Assembly (NCBI GenBank): GCA_937957685.1
Contig: CALGAO010000149.1
Span: forward strand, 1 to 23,422
Direction of reading: 5' to 3'
Length of the DNA: 23,422 nt
Source: an uncultured Paenibacillaceae bacterium
GTDB taxonomy: Bacteria > Bacillota > Bacilli > Paenibacillales > DA-C8
In this document: positions 7,814 to 16,330 of the stretch, piece by piece
Layout of the letters: the number at the start of each line of letters is the position of its first letter
How positions within the stretch are numbered: position 1 is the first letter of the stretch
The notes under the pieces: generated by a model
Database searches by the model: none
The model's input: the letters and a program-made list of their open reading frames with translations, nothing else
Told to the model about the DNA's origin: nothing
Translations under genes and position numbers: made by a program

Positions 7814-8253
7814 AGGTTATCTTTCTGAAGGATGTCAAGGGGCAGGGCAAGAAAGGTGAAGTGAAGGAAGTTTCCGAAGGGTATGCGCGCAATTATCTGA
7901 TCCCGCGCGGCCTTGTCTCGCCGGCGAATGAAAGCAATCTGAAGCAGCTGGAGCAGCTGCACAAGGCCGAGAGCCGCCGCAAGGAGAAGGAGAAGGAAGA
8001 AGCGGTGAACCTCGCGGAGAAGCTGAAGGACCTGACGCTGAGCTTCAAGGTGAAGGCTGGCGAAGGCGGCCGCCTGTTCGGCTCGATCACGAGCAAGCAG
8101 ATCGCCGAGGAGATGGAGAAGAAAGGGTACAAGATCGACAAGCGCAAGATCCTGCTCGACGATCCGATACGCAGCCTCGGCGTGACGAAGGTGAACATCC
8201 GGCTGCATCCGGATGTGACGGCAACGATAGGCGTTCAGGTCTCGGAAGAATAA
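7810..8253 (+). CDS. rplI: 50S ribosomal protein L9
   Basis: 147 aa, normal length. The N-terminal rRNA-binding domain starts MKVIFLKDVKGQGKKGEVKE and continues with GYARNYLIPRGL. A long charged helix (residues about 42-75, QLHKAESRRKEKEKEE) links it to the C-terminal domain (GGRLFGSITSKQIAEEM, then IRSLGVTKVNIRLHPDV). L9 sits at the base of the L1 stalk and helps keep the reading frame. The start overlaps the gdpP stop by four bases, and AGGAGGGG (7794-7801) lies eight bases before it. Position between gdpP and dnaB is the conserved one. Confidence 0.97.
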   Translation: MKVIFLKDVKGQGKKGEVKEVSEGYARNYLIPRGLVSPANESNLKQLEQLHKAESRRKEKEKEEAVNLAEKLKDLTLSFKVKAGEGGRLFGSITSKQIAEEMEKKGYKIDKRKILLDDPIRSLGVTKVNIRLHPDVTATIGVQVSEE

Positions 8254-8296
8254 TGCTTGGCATCATGCTTGGAGCGATCAGGCAAAGGAGCAATGG

Positions 8297-9661
8297 GTGA
8301 TGGACGGGGAATTGTTGGTTGGACGCGTGCCACCGCAGAATATCGAAGCGGAGCAGGCGGTGCTCGGCGCCATCCTGCTGGATGGCGAGGCGCTCGCCGT
8401 CGCGCAGGAGCGGATACGCGCGGAAGACTTCTATCGTACGGCCCATCAGCGCATCTTCCAGGCGATGGAGGAGCTGTCCGAGGAGAATGAGCCGATCGAT
8501 CTGGTGACGCTGACGGCCAAGCTTCAGAACAAGAAGCTTCTGGAGGAGGTTGGCGGGGTCAGCTATCTGACGGAGCTGGCGAATGCGGTTCCGACGGCGG
8601 CGAACGTCGATTATTACGCAGCGATCATCGAGGAGAAGTCGGTGCTTCGCCGCCTGATTCGCGAAGCGACGGAGATCGTGTCGAACGGCTATGCGGGCAC
8701 GGACGATGTGAGCAATCTGCTCAGTGAGGCGGAGCGCCGCATCCTCGAGATCTCGAACCGCAAGCATACCGGCTTCGTGCCGATCAAGGATGCGCTGATG
8801 GAGGTATTCGAGCGCATCGAGTTCCTGCATTCCCATCGCGGCGGGACGACCGGCATTCCATCGGGCTTCATCGATCTGGACAAGATGACCTCCGGCTTCC
8901 AGCGCAGCGATCTGATCATCGTGGCCGCACGTCCTTCCGTGGGGAAGACGGCCTTTGCGCTCAATATCGCGCAGAACGTTGGCGTGCGGGCCAAGGAGAC
9001 GGTCGCGATCTTCAGTCTGGAAATGTCAGCCGCGCAGCTCGTGCAGCGGATGATCTGCGCGGAGGCGAATGTCGATGCCGGCCGCATGCGTACCGGTTAC
9101 CTGGAGCCTGACGATTGGGAGAAGGTGACGATGGCGATCGGCGCCATGGCCGAGGCGCCGATCTTCATCGACGATTCGGCGACGATCACGGTCGCCGATA
9201 TCCGGGCCAAGTGCCGCCGTCTCAAAAAGGAGCGCGGCCTCGGGCTGGTCGTGATCGATTACCTGCAGCTGATCCAGGGCCGGGGCAAGCCGGGGGAGAA
9301 CCGCCAGCAGGAGGTGTCCGAGATCTCCCGGACGCTGAAGGCGATCGCCCGCGAGCTGGACGTGCCGGTCATCGCGCTGTCGCAGCTCAGCCGCAGCGTC
9401 GAGCAGCGGCAGGACAAGCGGCCGATGATGTCGGACCTGCGCGAATCCGGTTCGATCGAGCAGGACGCCGACATCGTGGCGTTCCTGTATCGCGACGATT
9501 ATTACGACAAGAACTCCGAGAAGCAGAACATCATCGAGATCATCATCGCCAAGCAGCGGAACGGTCCGGTCGGCACCGTGGAGTTGGCTTTCCTCAAGAA
9601 CTTCAACAAGTTCGTCAATCTGGAAAGAACGCATCAGGAAGCGGCAGCCTCTGGAATGTAA
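8297..9661 (+). CDS. dnaB: Replicative DNA helicase DnaB
   Basis: 454 aa (called dnaC in B. subtilis). The N-terminal domain begins with VPPQNIEAEQAVLGAILLDG, and the RecA-like motor has Walker A ARPSVGKTAFALN near residue 211 and Walker B LGLVVIDYLQLIQG near residue 316, followed by ALSQLSRSVE and DLRESGSIEQDAD. It forms the hexamer that unwinds DNA ahead of the fork. Translation may start at GTG 8297 or ATG 8300; AAAGGAG at 8284-8290 suits either. No intein interrupts the P-loop, a frequent site in this family. The gap of 43 bases from rplI suggests one transcript. Downstream is a large inverted repeat. Confidence 0.97.
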   Translation: MMDGELLVGRVPPQNIEAEQAVLGAILLDGEALAVAQERIRAEDFYRTAHQRIFQAMEELSEENEPIDLVTLTAKLQNKKLLEEVGGVSYLTELANAVPTAANVDYYAAIIEEKSVLRRLIREATEIVSNGYAGTDDVSNLLSEAERRILEISNRKHTGFVPIKDALMEVFERIEFLHSHRGGTTGIPSGFIDLDKMTSGFQRSDLIIVAARPSVGKTAFALNIAQNVGVRAKETVAIFSLEMSAAQLVQRMICAEANVDAGRMRTGYLEPDDWEKVTMAIGAMAEAPIFIDDSATITVADIRAKCRRLKKERGLGLVVIDYLQLIQGRGKPGENRQQEVSEISRTLKAIARELDVPVIALSQLSRSVEQRQDKRPMMSDLRESGSIEQDADIVAFLYRDDYYDKNSEKQNIIEIIIAKQRNGPVGTVELAFLKNFNKFVNLERTHQEAAASGM

Positions 9662-9676
9662 CGCATATTCCGGTGA

Positions 9677-9720
9677 TAATCCGAACGATCAGACATTTCC
9701 TTGTCAGATCGTTCGGATCT
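9677..9720 (+). promoter_or_regulatory. Inverted pair of PurBox-like sites, also a possible dnaB terminator
   Basis: TAATCCGAACGAT (9677-9689) and, on the minus strand, AGATCCGAACGAT (9720-9708) each match 11 of 13 positions of the B. subtilis PurR box as I recall it (AWWWCCGAACWWT). They are inverted with 18 bases between them, close to the known 16-17. The same bases form a long stem (9679-9690 with 9707-9718, inner GACA/TGTC) followed by CTTTGTTT, so a terminator role for dnaB is possible. It lies just upstream of the purA promoter, as PurR operators do. Confidence 0.6.
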
Positions 9721-9753
9721 TTGTTTGACTTCACCCTATCAGACTGATACACT

Positions 9754-9759
9754 TATAAT
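9754..9759 (+). promoter_or_regulatory. -10 element of the purA promoter
   Basis: A perfect TATAAT. The nearest good -35 (TTGACT, 9725-9730) is 23 bases away, too far, so the promoter looks weak or factor-dependent. It starts 33 bases beyond the PurBox pair. Confidence 0.5.
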
Positions 9760-9835
9760 GCTGCGGTCAAATGGCTAAATGGCCGCAGGAAAATTGGCGT
9801 GCATCTGACGTGCATGCGAACGGGGGAATTGAGGA

Positions 9836-11122
9836 ATGTCTACTGTAGTCGTCGTTGGCAGCCAATGGGGCGATGAGGGCAAGGGGAAGATTACCGACTA
9901 TCTGGCGGAAAGCGCGGAGGTCATCGCCCGTTACCAAGGTGGCAACAATGCCGGCCATACGATCCTGATCAATAACCAGAAGTACAAGCTGACGCTGATC
10001 CCCTCTGGCATTTTCTATTCCAACAAGATATGCGTCATGGGCAACGGTATGGTCATCAATCCCAAAGCATTAATCGATGAGATCAACTATATACATGAAA
10101 ACGGTTTCTCCACAGATAATCTGTATATCAGCGATCGCGCGCATCTGATCATGCCGTATCACCTGGTGATCGACGAGCTGGAGGAAGCGCGCAAGGGCGA
10201 CAACAAGATCGGCACAACGAAGAAGGGGATCGGTCCGGCATACATGGACAAGGCGTCGCGCAGCGGCATCCGCATGATCGATCTGATGGATGCCGAGGTG
10301 TTCGAGCGCAAGCTGCGTTCGATCGGCGCCGAGAAGAACAAGCTGATCCAGCAGGTGTACGGCGGCGAGCCGGTGGATATCGAGCAGGTGCTGCGCGATT
10401 ATCTCGGCTATGCGGAAGTGCTGCGCAAGTATGTGACGGACACATCGGTCGTGCTGAACGACATGATCGACCAGGGCAAGCGCGTCCTGTTCGAAGGGGC
10501 GCAGGGCATCATGCTGGATATCGACCACGGCACGTATCCGTATGTGACGTCTTCCAATCCGAGCGCCGGCGGCGTCTGCATCGGCTCCGGCGTAGGACCG
10601 ACGAAGATCCATCAGGTGATCGGCGTCGCCAAGGCGTACACGACTCGCGTGGGCGACGGTCCGTTCCCGACAGAGCTGAAGGATGAGCTCGGCGACTGGA
10701 TCCGCGAACGCGGCAACGAGTACGGCACCGTGACCGGACGGCCGCGCCGCGTAGGCTGGTTCGACAGCGTGGTCGTGCGTCATGCGCGCAGAGTCAGCGG
10801 CATCACCGGCCTGTCGCTCAACTCGCTCGACGTGCTGAGCGGGCTGGAGACGGTGAAGATCTGCACCGCTTATCAGCTGGACGGCAAGACGATCGAGTCG
10901 TATCCGGCCAGCCTGGAGCTGCTCTCGAGGTGCGAGCCGATCTACGAGGAGATGCCGGGCTGGAACGAGGATCTGAGCAACGTCAAGTCGCTCGACGAGC
11001 TGCCTGCCAACGCCCGCCATTATGTGGAGCGGGTATCCCAGCTGACCGGCGTGCCGATCAGCATCTTCTCGGTCGGACGCAATCGTGAACAGACGAATCT
11101 CGTTCGTCCGATCTACGTATAG
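9836..11122 (+). CDS. purA: Adenylosuccinate synthetase
   Basis: 428 aa, normal length. Signature motifs are GSQWGDEGKGKITD at the N-terminus (GTP loop), GNNAGHTI, GTTKKGIGPAYMDK, GAQGIMLDIDHGTYPYVTSS and GRPRRVGWFDSVV. The enzyme condenses IMP and aspartate using GTP to adenylosuccinate, the first committed step to AMP. ATG 9836 is preceded by GGGGGAA (9822-9828). It is monocistronic by appearance: its own -10, a PurBox-like inverted pair upstream and a strong terminator downstream, consistent with PurR control as in B. subtilis. Confidence 0.98.
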   Translation: MSTVVVVGSQWGDEGKGKITDYLAESAEVIARYQGGNNAGHTILINNQKYKLTLIPSGIFYSNKICVMGNGMVINPKALIDEINYIHENGFSTDNLYISDRAHLIMPYHLVIDELEEARKGDNKIGTTKKGIGPAYMDKASRSGIRMIDLMDAEVFERKLRSIGAEKNKLIQQVYGGEPVDIEQVLRDYLGYAEVLRKYVTDTSVVLNDMIDQGKRVLFEGAQGIMLDIDHGTYPYVTSSNPSAGGVCIGSGVGPTKIHQVIGVAKAYTTRVGDGPFPTELKDELGDWIRERGNEYGTVTGRPRRVGWFDSVVVRHARRVSGITGLSLNSLDVLSGLETVKICTAYQLDGKTIESYPASLELLSRCEPIYEEMPGWNEDLSNVKSLDELPANARHYVERVSQLTGVPISIFSVGRNREQTNLVRPIYV

Positions 11123-11146
11123 AACCGCATAACCTGCTTGACGATG

Positions 11147-11176
11147 AGGGGACTGCCAAGGGCAGTCTCTTTTTTT
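11147..11176 (+). terminator. Rho-independent terminator after purA
   Basis: GGACTGCC, loop AAG, GGCAGTCTC with G-U extensions, then seven T residues. Confidence 0.88.
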
Positions 11177-11292
11177 ATGATCCGGTGTGCGGCTAGACAT
11201 GGACTTGGCCAGGCAGGTTATGAATGTGCATCTCTGGGCAATAATGGTAATGTTCGACAGCGAACGAGACAAGCAGAAGAGGTGAATGATCA

Positions 11293-11955
11293 TTGTTTAA
11301 AGGTTGGACAGGATGGATCGCAAGAAGTCTCTGCCGGGTATTGATCATCAGCGTACTTACCGTCATGCTGACGTGGAATATGGTGGAGATGTATATGAAC
11401 AGGTGGATAGCGGAGCTGGGTCTGGCGGATGAAGTCAGCCGGGCACAGTTCAAGGATTGGCTCCTGCATCTGGGCGGAGTGGAGGATCGCTCCCTGGCCG
11501 GCGAGACGCCGTTCGAGCGGCTGACGGATCGGAGGGAGCAGCAGCCCCTGCTGCCAGTCGGCTCGGAGAAGGCGGATTCGGCTGCCGAAGCGAGCGATGA
11601 TGCGGAGCTGACGGAGTCGAGGCCTGGCGAAGCGGGTCAGGAGGAAGGCGGGCAGCCGGACGCGGTTCCGGTGTTTGGCTATCTGCTTGAGGAAGATCTC
11701 GCCAGGGGCGACGGGTTGGTGATGTCCTCGGATGAGCTGGCATCGTGGCAGGACAGCATGTCGGAGGAGGACAAGCTGACCATCTTCACGACCGTGATGG
11801 CGAAGCTTCCCCAGGATGAATATCAGAATCTGTCCTACTTGCTCGAAGCGGGGCTGACGGCGGAGGAGACCGTGCAAATCTATGAAATTCTTGGTCGATA
11901 TCTGACCGATGAGGAGATGATAGAAATAGTCAATATCCTCCATAAATATGAATAA
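11293..11955 (+). CDS. Uncharacterised single-pass membrane protein between purA and the M23 gene
   Basis: 220 aa, function not recognised. Residues about 13-32 (CRVLIISVLTVMLTWNMVEM) form one membrane segment. The middle (about 75-130) is acidic and low in complexity, probably disordered. The C-terminal ~75 residues are predicted-looking helices with short paired motifs (SEEDKLTIF, LTAEETVQIYEILGRYLTDEEMIEIVNIL), suggesting a small helical-hairpin domain facing outside or inside depending on topology. The start is TTG 11293 with AAGAGGTGA ending 8 bases upstream; a nearby ATG (11286) stops after four codons. I believe similar ORFs occur at this place in other Paenibacillus genomes, which would hint at an envelope role, but this is from memory. 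Confidence 0.75.
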   Translation: MFKGWTGWIARSLCRVLIISVLTVMLTWNMVEMYMNRWIAELGLADEVSRAQFKDWLLHLGGVEDRSLAGETPFERLTDRREQQPLLPVGSEKADSAAEASDDAELTESRPGEAGQEEGGQPDAVPVFGYLLEEDLARGDGLVMSSDELASWQDSMSEEDKLTIFTTVMAKLPQDEYQNLSYLLEAGLTAEETVQIYEILGRYLTDEEMIEIVNILHKYE

Positions 11956-11989
11956 TTCGTACACAAACCTTCATGTAAGCGTTTTACCG

Positions 11990-12019
11990 TTGAAATACGT
12001 CTAAAAGCTGTGGTAAAGT
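11990..12019 (+). promoter_or_regulatory. Probable promoter of the M23 peptidase gene
   Basis: TTGAAA (11990-11995), 18-base spacer, TAAAGT (12014-12019) with TG at 12011-12012 as extended -10. I searched for a WalR box (TGTWAH-N5-TGTWAH) here and found only a half-match, TGTAAG, near 11974. Confidence 0.42.
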
Positions 12020-12086
12020 AGAGGACAGGAGAAATCCGGGCTATGTCCGGCTGTTAGATTCACATACTAGAATACGGAGGACGGGC

Positions 12087-13583
12087 ATGAAGGATTTATG
12101 GGGAAAAATCCGCTCTGGTGCTGTGATCACAAAGCTCAAGTCTGTGGCCACAGCAGCAGCAGCCGGATGGAATCGGCACAAGATGCCGATCATCAAGAAC
12201 GTTGCCAAGGGCGTCGCCGCCATTGCCCTGATCGGCGGTCTGACCATGGCAGGACACCACTACGTCAAGTCGAATACGATCGAAATATACCATGTCTATT
12301 TTGGCGATGAACATATCGGTACTGTCAGTGATCCGGCGATTGTGGAACAGTTCGTCATCGAGAAGACGCGCGATATCGTTGCGGCCAATCCCGATGTGCA
12401 TATGGTCGTGAATTCGGATCAGATCTCCTATCAGACGGAGAAGAAGTTCAAGGGCGAATACGATGACGAGGCGACGGTCACCGCGCTGTCGGGTCATCTG
12501 ACAGCCAAGGCCATCGGCGTGGAGCTGATCATCGATGGCAAGGTCTACGCCATCGTGAAGGATAAGGAGACAGCGGATCAGCTGCTTGCGCAGGTGCAGA
12601 GCCAGTACATATCCGAGCAGGATAAGAAATCCGGCGAAGTTCGGATCCTGTCGGTATCTGAAGAGCCGGAAGTGGGACAAGCTGAACTGAAGTCTGTCGG
12701 ATTTGTGGAAGAAATCGAGACGAAGACGATCGAGACGGAGCCGCAGGCGATCGAGTCCGCCGAGTCCGTATTGGAACGCATCCTAACAGGCGGGGTCAAA
12801 CCGACCAAGTATATCGTCCGCGAAGGCGACACGATCCTGGGCATCGCCCGCAAGTTTGATCTGACCGCGGATCAGATCTATGAGCGCAATCCGTGGATCC
12901 AGAATGATTTTCTCCAGATCGGCGATGAGCTGGATCTGACGGTGTTGCAACCGGATCTGACGGTGCGCACCGAGGAGATCGTGGTAGAGGAGATCCCGAT
13001 CGGTTACGAGACCGAATATATCAATGACGACACGATGCGCAAGGGAACGTCGAAGGTCGTGCAGCAGGGCGTGGATGGGCTGAAGAAAGTCACCTATCTC
13101 GTGACCAAGCTGAACGGCGAGATGTCGAATGAGGAATTGATCGACGAGGTTGTGCTTCAGGAGCCGGTCAAGGCGATCGTGAAGCGCGGCACGTTGGTCA
13201 TCAAGGGCGTGGGCTCGGGCAGCTTCAGCTGGCCGGTGAAGAATCCGAAGATCTCCAGCAAATACGGTTCAAGATGGGGAACCACGCACCGCGGCATCGA
13301 CATCACCTCATCCGACAAGAATATCAAGGCGGCGGACAACGGGAAGGTCACTTACGTCGGTTCGCACAGCAGCTACGGCAATATGGTCATCATCGATCAT
13401 GGCAACGGCTATGAGACGGTATATGCCCATCTGAAATCGTACAGCGTGAAGAAGGGCGATGTGGTGCAGAAGGGCGACAAGATCGGCATCATGGGCAGCA
13501 CCGGTCATTCCACCGGCGTGCACCTGCACTTCGAAGTTCGCAAGAACGGCAAACATCAGAATCCGCTCAGCTATCTGAAATAA
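12087..13583 (+). CDS. Membrane-anchored cell-wall peptidase: LysM, G5 and M23 (LytM) domains
   Basis: 498 aa. A membrane segment at about residues 35-55 (VAAIALIGGLTMAGHHY) tethers it, with the rest outside the cell. After ~180 residues of unassigned alpha/beta sequence comes a LysM repeat (about 243-288, YIVREGDTILGIARKF), then a G5 domain (about 290-370) and the M23 endopeptidase domain (about 375-498). The zinc ligands are present: H401 and D405 in HRGID, and HLH at 479-481, so it should be active. Members cut peptide cross-bridges or stem peptides of peptidoglycan; the exact bond is unknown. GGAGGA (12076-12081) precedes ATG 12087. It sits before walR, and WalRK controls wall hydrolases in Bacillus, so a functional link is likely but no clear WalR site is seen. 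Confidence 0.93.
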   Translation: MKDLWGKIRSGAVITKLKSVATAAAAGWNRHKMPIIKNVAKGVAAIALIGGLTMAGHHYVKSNTIEIYHVYFGDEHIGTVSDPAIVEQFVIEKTRDIVAANPDVHMVVNSDQISYQTEKKFKGEYDDEATVTALSGHLTAKAIGVELIIDGKVYAIVKDKETADQLLAQVQSQYISEQDKKSGEVRILSVSEEPEVGQAELKSVGFVEEIETKTIETEPQAIESAESVLERILTGGVKPTKYIVREGDTILGIARKFDLTADQIYERNPWIQNDFLQIGDELDLTVLQPDLTVRTEEIVVEEIPIGYETEYINDDTMRKGTSKVVQQGVDGLKKVTYLVTKLNGEMSNEELIDEVVLQEPVKAIVKRGTLVIKGVGSGSFSWPVKNPKISSKYGSRWGTTHRGIDITSSDKNIKAADNGKVTYVGSHSSYGNMVIIDHGNGYETVYAHLKSYSVKKGDVVQKGDKIGIMGSTGHSTGVHLHFEVRKNGKHQNPLSYLK

Positions 13584-13596
13584 CAGGTTCAATGCG

Positions 13597-13642
13597 AGAG
13601 ACCCGTTCGACGGCATGCTTATGCCGGGGACGGGTCTCTTTT
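13597..13642 (+). terminator. Rho-independent terminator after the M23 gene
   Basis: AGAGACCCGT (13597-13606) pairs with ACGGGTCTCT (13630-13639), with an inner GGCAT/ATGCC helix, ending in four T residues. Confidence 0.82.
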
Positions 13643-13698
13643 CCTATCAAGGCGATGCGGATTTTATGTAAAAACACACCATATAGCAAACGAGCTTA

Positions 13699-13707
13699 TG
13701 ATAATAT
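13699..13707 (+). promoter_or_regulatory. Candidate extended -10 of the walR operon promoter
   Basis: TGATAATAT in an AT-rich stretch between the upstream terminator and walR. No convincing -35 is visible, so this is tentative. Confidence 0.35.
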
Positions 13708-13772
13708 GTTAATATGAAGGAAGAGATAAAGAGATACAGATAGAGATCAATTCGGGGGCAGGTGTACGTACG

Positions 13773-14498
13773 GTGGTCTCGATGGGAAAGATTCTGGTCG
13801 TGGATGATGAACAACCGATTGCGGATATTTTGAAGTTCAACCTGGAGAAGGAAGGATACGAAGTGGTCTGCGCAGCGGATGGGGAAACTGCCGTGCAGTT
13901 GGCATTCTCCGTCAAGCCGGACCTGATCCTGCTCGACCTCATGTTGCCGATCAAGGATGGGATGGATGTCTGCCGGGAGGTGCGCTCGCAGTCCAATATC
14001 CCGATCATCATGCTGACCGCCAAGGATACGGAACTGGACAAGGTGCTCGGCCTGGAGCTGGGCGCAGACGACTATGTGACCAAGCCGTTCAGCACGCGTG
14101 AGCTGCTGGCGAGGGTGAAGGCGCATCTGCGCAGGCAGAACAAGGCGAAGGAATCCGCAAGCGCGGCCGCGGAGCAGCAGCATTCGCAGCTGCGCGTTCA
14201 TGAGCTGCTGGTGGATGTCGATACGTATATGGCCTATAAAAACGGGGTACCGCTGGACCTGACGCATCGGGAGTTTGAACTGCTGCTCTATCTCGTGCGC
14301 AACAACGGCAGGGTGATGACTCGCGAGCATCTGCTGCAGGTCGTATGGGGGTACGAATATTTCGGCGATGTGCGCACCGTCGATGTAACGATACGTCGGC
14401 TGCGCGAGAAGATCGAGGACGATCCCGGCAAGCCGGAGTATATCATGACCAGACGCGGACTCGGCTATATGTTGCGCAACCCGAAAGCCGGTGGATGA
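13773..14498 (+). CDS. walR: Response regulator WalR (YycF)
   Basis: OmpR-type regulator. The receiver domain starts GKILVVDDEQPIADILKFNL and has the acidic pair, the phospho-acceptor Asp in LILLDLMLP (D55 from the GTG, D52 from the ATG), Thr in MLTAKD and Lys in VTKPFS. The C-terminal winged helix ends RRLREKIEDDPGKPEYIMTRRGLGYML. Two starts are possible: GTG 13773, nine bases after AGGTG (13759-13763), or ATG 13782, which matches the usual family N-terminus. With WalK it controls peptidoglycan hydrolase genes and is essential in Bacillus and Staphylococcus. Its stop overlaps the walK start as ATGA. Confidence 0.96.
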   Translation: MVSMGKILVVDDEQPIADILKFNLEKEGYEVVCAADGETAVQLAFSVKPDLILLDLMLPIKDGMDVCREVRSQSNIPIIMLTAKDTELDKVLGLELGADDYVTKPFSTRELLARVKAHLRRQNKAKESASAAAEQQHSQLRVHELLVDVDTYMAYKNGVPLDLTHREFELLLYLVRNNGRVMTREHLLQVVWGYEYFGDVRTVDVTIRRLREKIEDDPGKPEYIMTRRGLGYMLRNPKAGG

Positions 14499-16330
14499 CG
14501 ATGCGGAGGACCAGTATCTATCAGACGATTCAGTTCAAGATCATCGTCATCTTCATGCTGCTGATCCTGTTCGCGATGCAGCTGATCGGGGTGTATTTCT
14601 TGCGGACGCTGGAGAATTCCTTCCTCAGTAACTTCTCCGAGTCGCTGCGCAATCAGGCCGCGATCCTCGCCAATTACGTGGAGCCCTATCTCGCGCCCGG
14701 TTCGGATGTGCTGAATGATCAGCAGATCCAGCAGGAGCTGGATGCGATCATCAACAATCTGAACACGATCAGCGGCGCGGAGATTCAGGTGATCGATGCC
14801 ACGGGCATCGTCGTCAGCGCATCGTCGCAGTTGCCCCGATCGATCATCGGCCAACGCAATTCCCAGACAGAGGTGACGCGGGCGCTGCAGGGCATCCGTC
14901 TGAACGAGAAGGAGATCATCGATTCCAGCGGCACGAGGAAGAAGACCATCGCGATACGCGTGGGCGACGGAGGCCAGGTCGTCGGGGCCGTCTATATGGT
15001 CGCCTCGATGGAAGAGCAGTTCGAGACGATCAACAATATCAGCGGCTTCTTCATGTACGGCACGCTGATCGCGCTGGCGATGACGGTGGTCCTCAGCATC
15101 ATCCTGTCCAACACGATCACGAAGCCGATCAAGGAGATCACGAAGCAGGCGACGGAGATGGCGGAGGGCAACTTCAGCCGCAATGTGGTGGTGCAGAGCC
15201 ACGACGAGATCGGACAGCTGGGCGAAGCCTTTAATTATATGAGCTCGCGGCTGCGCGAAGCGCTGGCCTCCAACGAGGAGGAGAAGGATCGGCTGGCGTC
15301 GATCCTGTCGAATATGAGCGATGGCGTGATCGCAACGGACGATACCGGCAAGGTGATCGTCATGAACCGGAGGGCGCAGCAGATCCTGGCGGTGCCGTAT
15401 GAGCAGGCGATGGGCCATTCGATCTCGGAAGTGTTGGGGATCGATCCGGGCGAACTGGAGCGGAAGGCGTCCGGCTCGGACCGGAGCCTCTTGCTGCAGA
15501 GAGAAGGCGGAGACGGAGAGGAGATCAAGGTGAAGGTGAGCTTCTCGACGATCCGCCGCCGGGGACAGGATATGACCGGCCTGATCGCCGTGTTGCATGA
15601 TGTGACGGAGGAAGAGAAGATGGAGAGCTCGCGCCGGGAATTCGTGGCGAACGTGTCGCATGAGCTGCGGACGCCGCTTACGGCCATCAAGAGCTACCTC
15701 GAGGCCCTGGAGGACGGGGCTCTGGAGGATCCCGAGCTGGCGCGGAGGTTTATCGGCGTGACGCGAACCGAGTCGGAGCGGATGATCCGGCTGGTGACGG
15801 ACCTGCTGCATCTGTCGAGGTTCGACTCGCACCAGGCGATCATGATGAGGGAGCCTGTCGAGATCGAAACGATGCTGGAGGAGGTTGTGGACCGTTTCTC
15901 CTTCCAGTTGCAGCAGCGTGACATCAGCATCGGGCTGCATGTGGAGCAGGATATACCGAAGGTATCCTGCGACCCGGATCAGATCGACCAGGTGCTGGAC
16001 AATCTGATCTCCAACGCGATCAAGTATTCCCATGCAGGCGGCCGGATCGATGTGGAAGCGCGGCAGCGGGATGAGGAATATGTCGAAATATCGGTGAAGG
16101 ATACGGGCATCGGCATTCCGGCGAAGCATCTGGACCGCATCTTCGACAGGTTCTATCGGGTGGACAAGGCGCGTTCCAGGAATATGGGAGGAACGGGGCT
16201 GGGTCTGTCTATTGCCCGGGAAATAATCAGGGCGCACGGCGGAACGATTCATCTCGATTCGGAGATTAACAAGGGCACGCAGGTCGTCTTTACGCTGCCT
16301 CTGCATCATGAAGAGGGGGCGAGCGCATGA
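14495..16330 (+). CDS. walK: Sensor histidine kinase WalK (YycG)
   Basis: 611 aa from ATG 14495, which overlaps the walR stop; ATG 14501 is an alternative, while the frame's earlier ATG at 14345 lies inside walR and would add a non-homologous tail. Membrane segments at about residues 12-35 and 183-204 flank an extracellular sensor domain. HAMP (about 205-255), PAS (about 265-375), HisKA with NVSHELRTP (H389) and HATPase with DNLISNAIKYS, DTGIGIP and GGTGLGLSIA follow. All catalytic boxes are intact. It phosphorylates WalR in response to wall or division state. Length matches B. subtilis WalK. Coupled to walH by another ATGA overlap. Confidence 0.97.
   Translation: MTMRRTSIYQTIQFKIIVIFMLLILFAMQLIGVYFLRTLENSFLSNFSESLRNQAAILANYVEPYLAPGSDVLNDQQIQQELDAIINNLNTISGAEIQVIDATGIVVSASSQLPRSIIGQRNSQTEVTRALQGIRLNEKEIIDSSGTRKKTIAIRVGDGGQVVGAVYMVASMEEQFETINNISGFFMYGTLIALAMTVVLSIILSNTITKPIKEITKQATEMAEGNFSRNVVVQSHDEIGQLGEAFNYMSSRLREALASNEEEKDRLASILSNMSDGVIATDDTGKVIVMNRRAQQILAVPYEQAMGHSISEVLGIDPGELERKASGSDRSLLLQREGGDGEEIKVKVSFSTIRRRGQDMTGLIAVLHDVTEEEKMESSRREFVANVSHELRTPLTAIKSYLEALEDGALEDPELARRFIGVTRTESERMIRLVTDLLHLSRFDSHQAIMMREPVEIETMLEEVVDRFSFQLQQRDISIGLHVEQDIPKVSCDPDQIDQVLDNLISNAIKYSHAGGRIDVEARQRDEEYVEISVKDTGIGIPAKHLDRIFDRFYRVDKARSRNMGGTGLGLSIAREIIRAHGGTIHLDSEINKGTQVVFTLPLHHEEGASA

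Noticed and set aside
8297..9661. Intein in DnaB
   Set aside because: The protein is of normal length and the P-loop ARPSVGKT is uninterrupted.
9721..9759. TTGACT 9725-9730 with TATAAT 9754-9759 as a normal promoter
   Set aside because: The 23-base spacer is too long for sigma-A; only the -10 is kept.
10070..11293. 407-aa minus-strand frame opposite purA
   Set aside because: Same shadow effect; purA is intact and certain, and the antisense product has no family features.
11956..12086. WalR box upstream of the M23 gene
   Set aside because: Only one imperfect half-site (TGTAAG) without a second TGTWAH five bases away.
14465..16309. 614-aa open frame on the minus strand opposite walK
   Set aside because: It mirrors the GC-biased third codon positions of walK, has a composition rich in His, Arg, Asp and Leu without any motif, and no ribosome site; a shadow frame.
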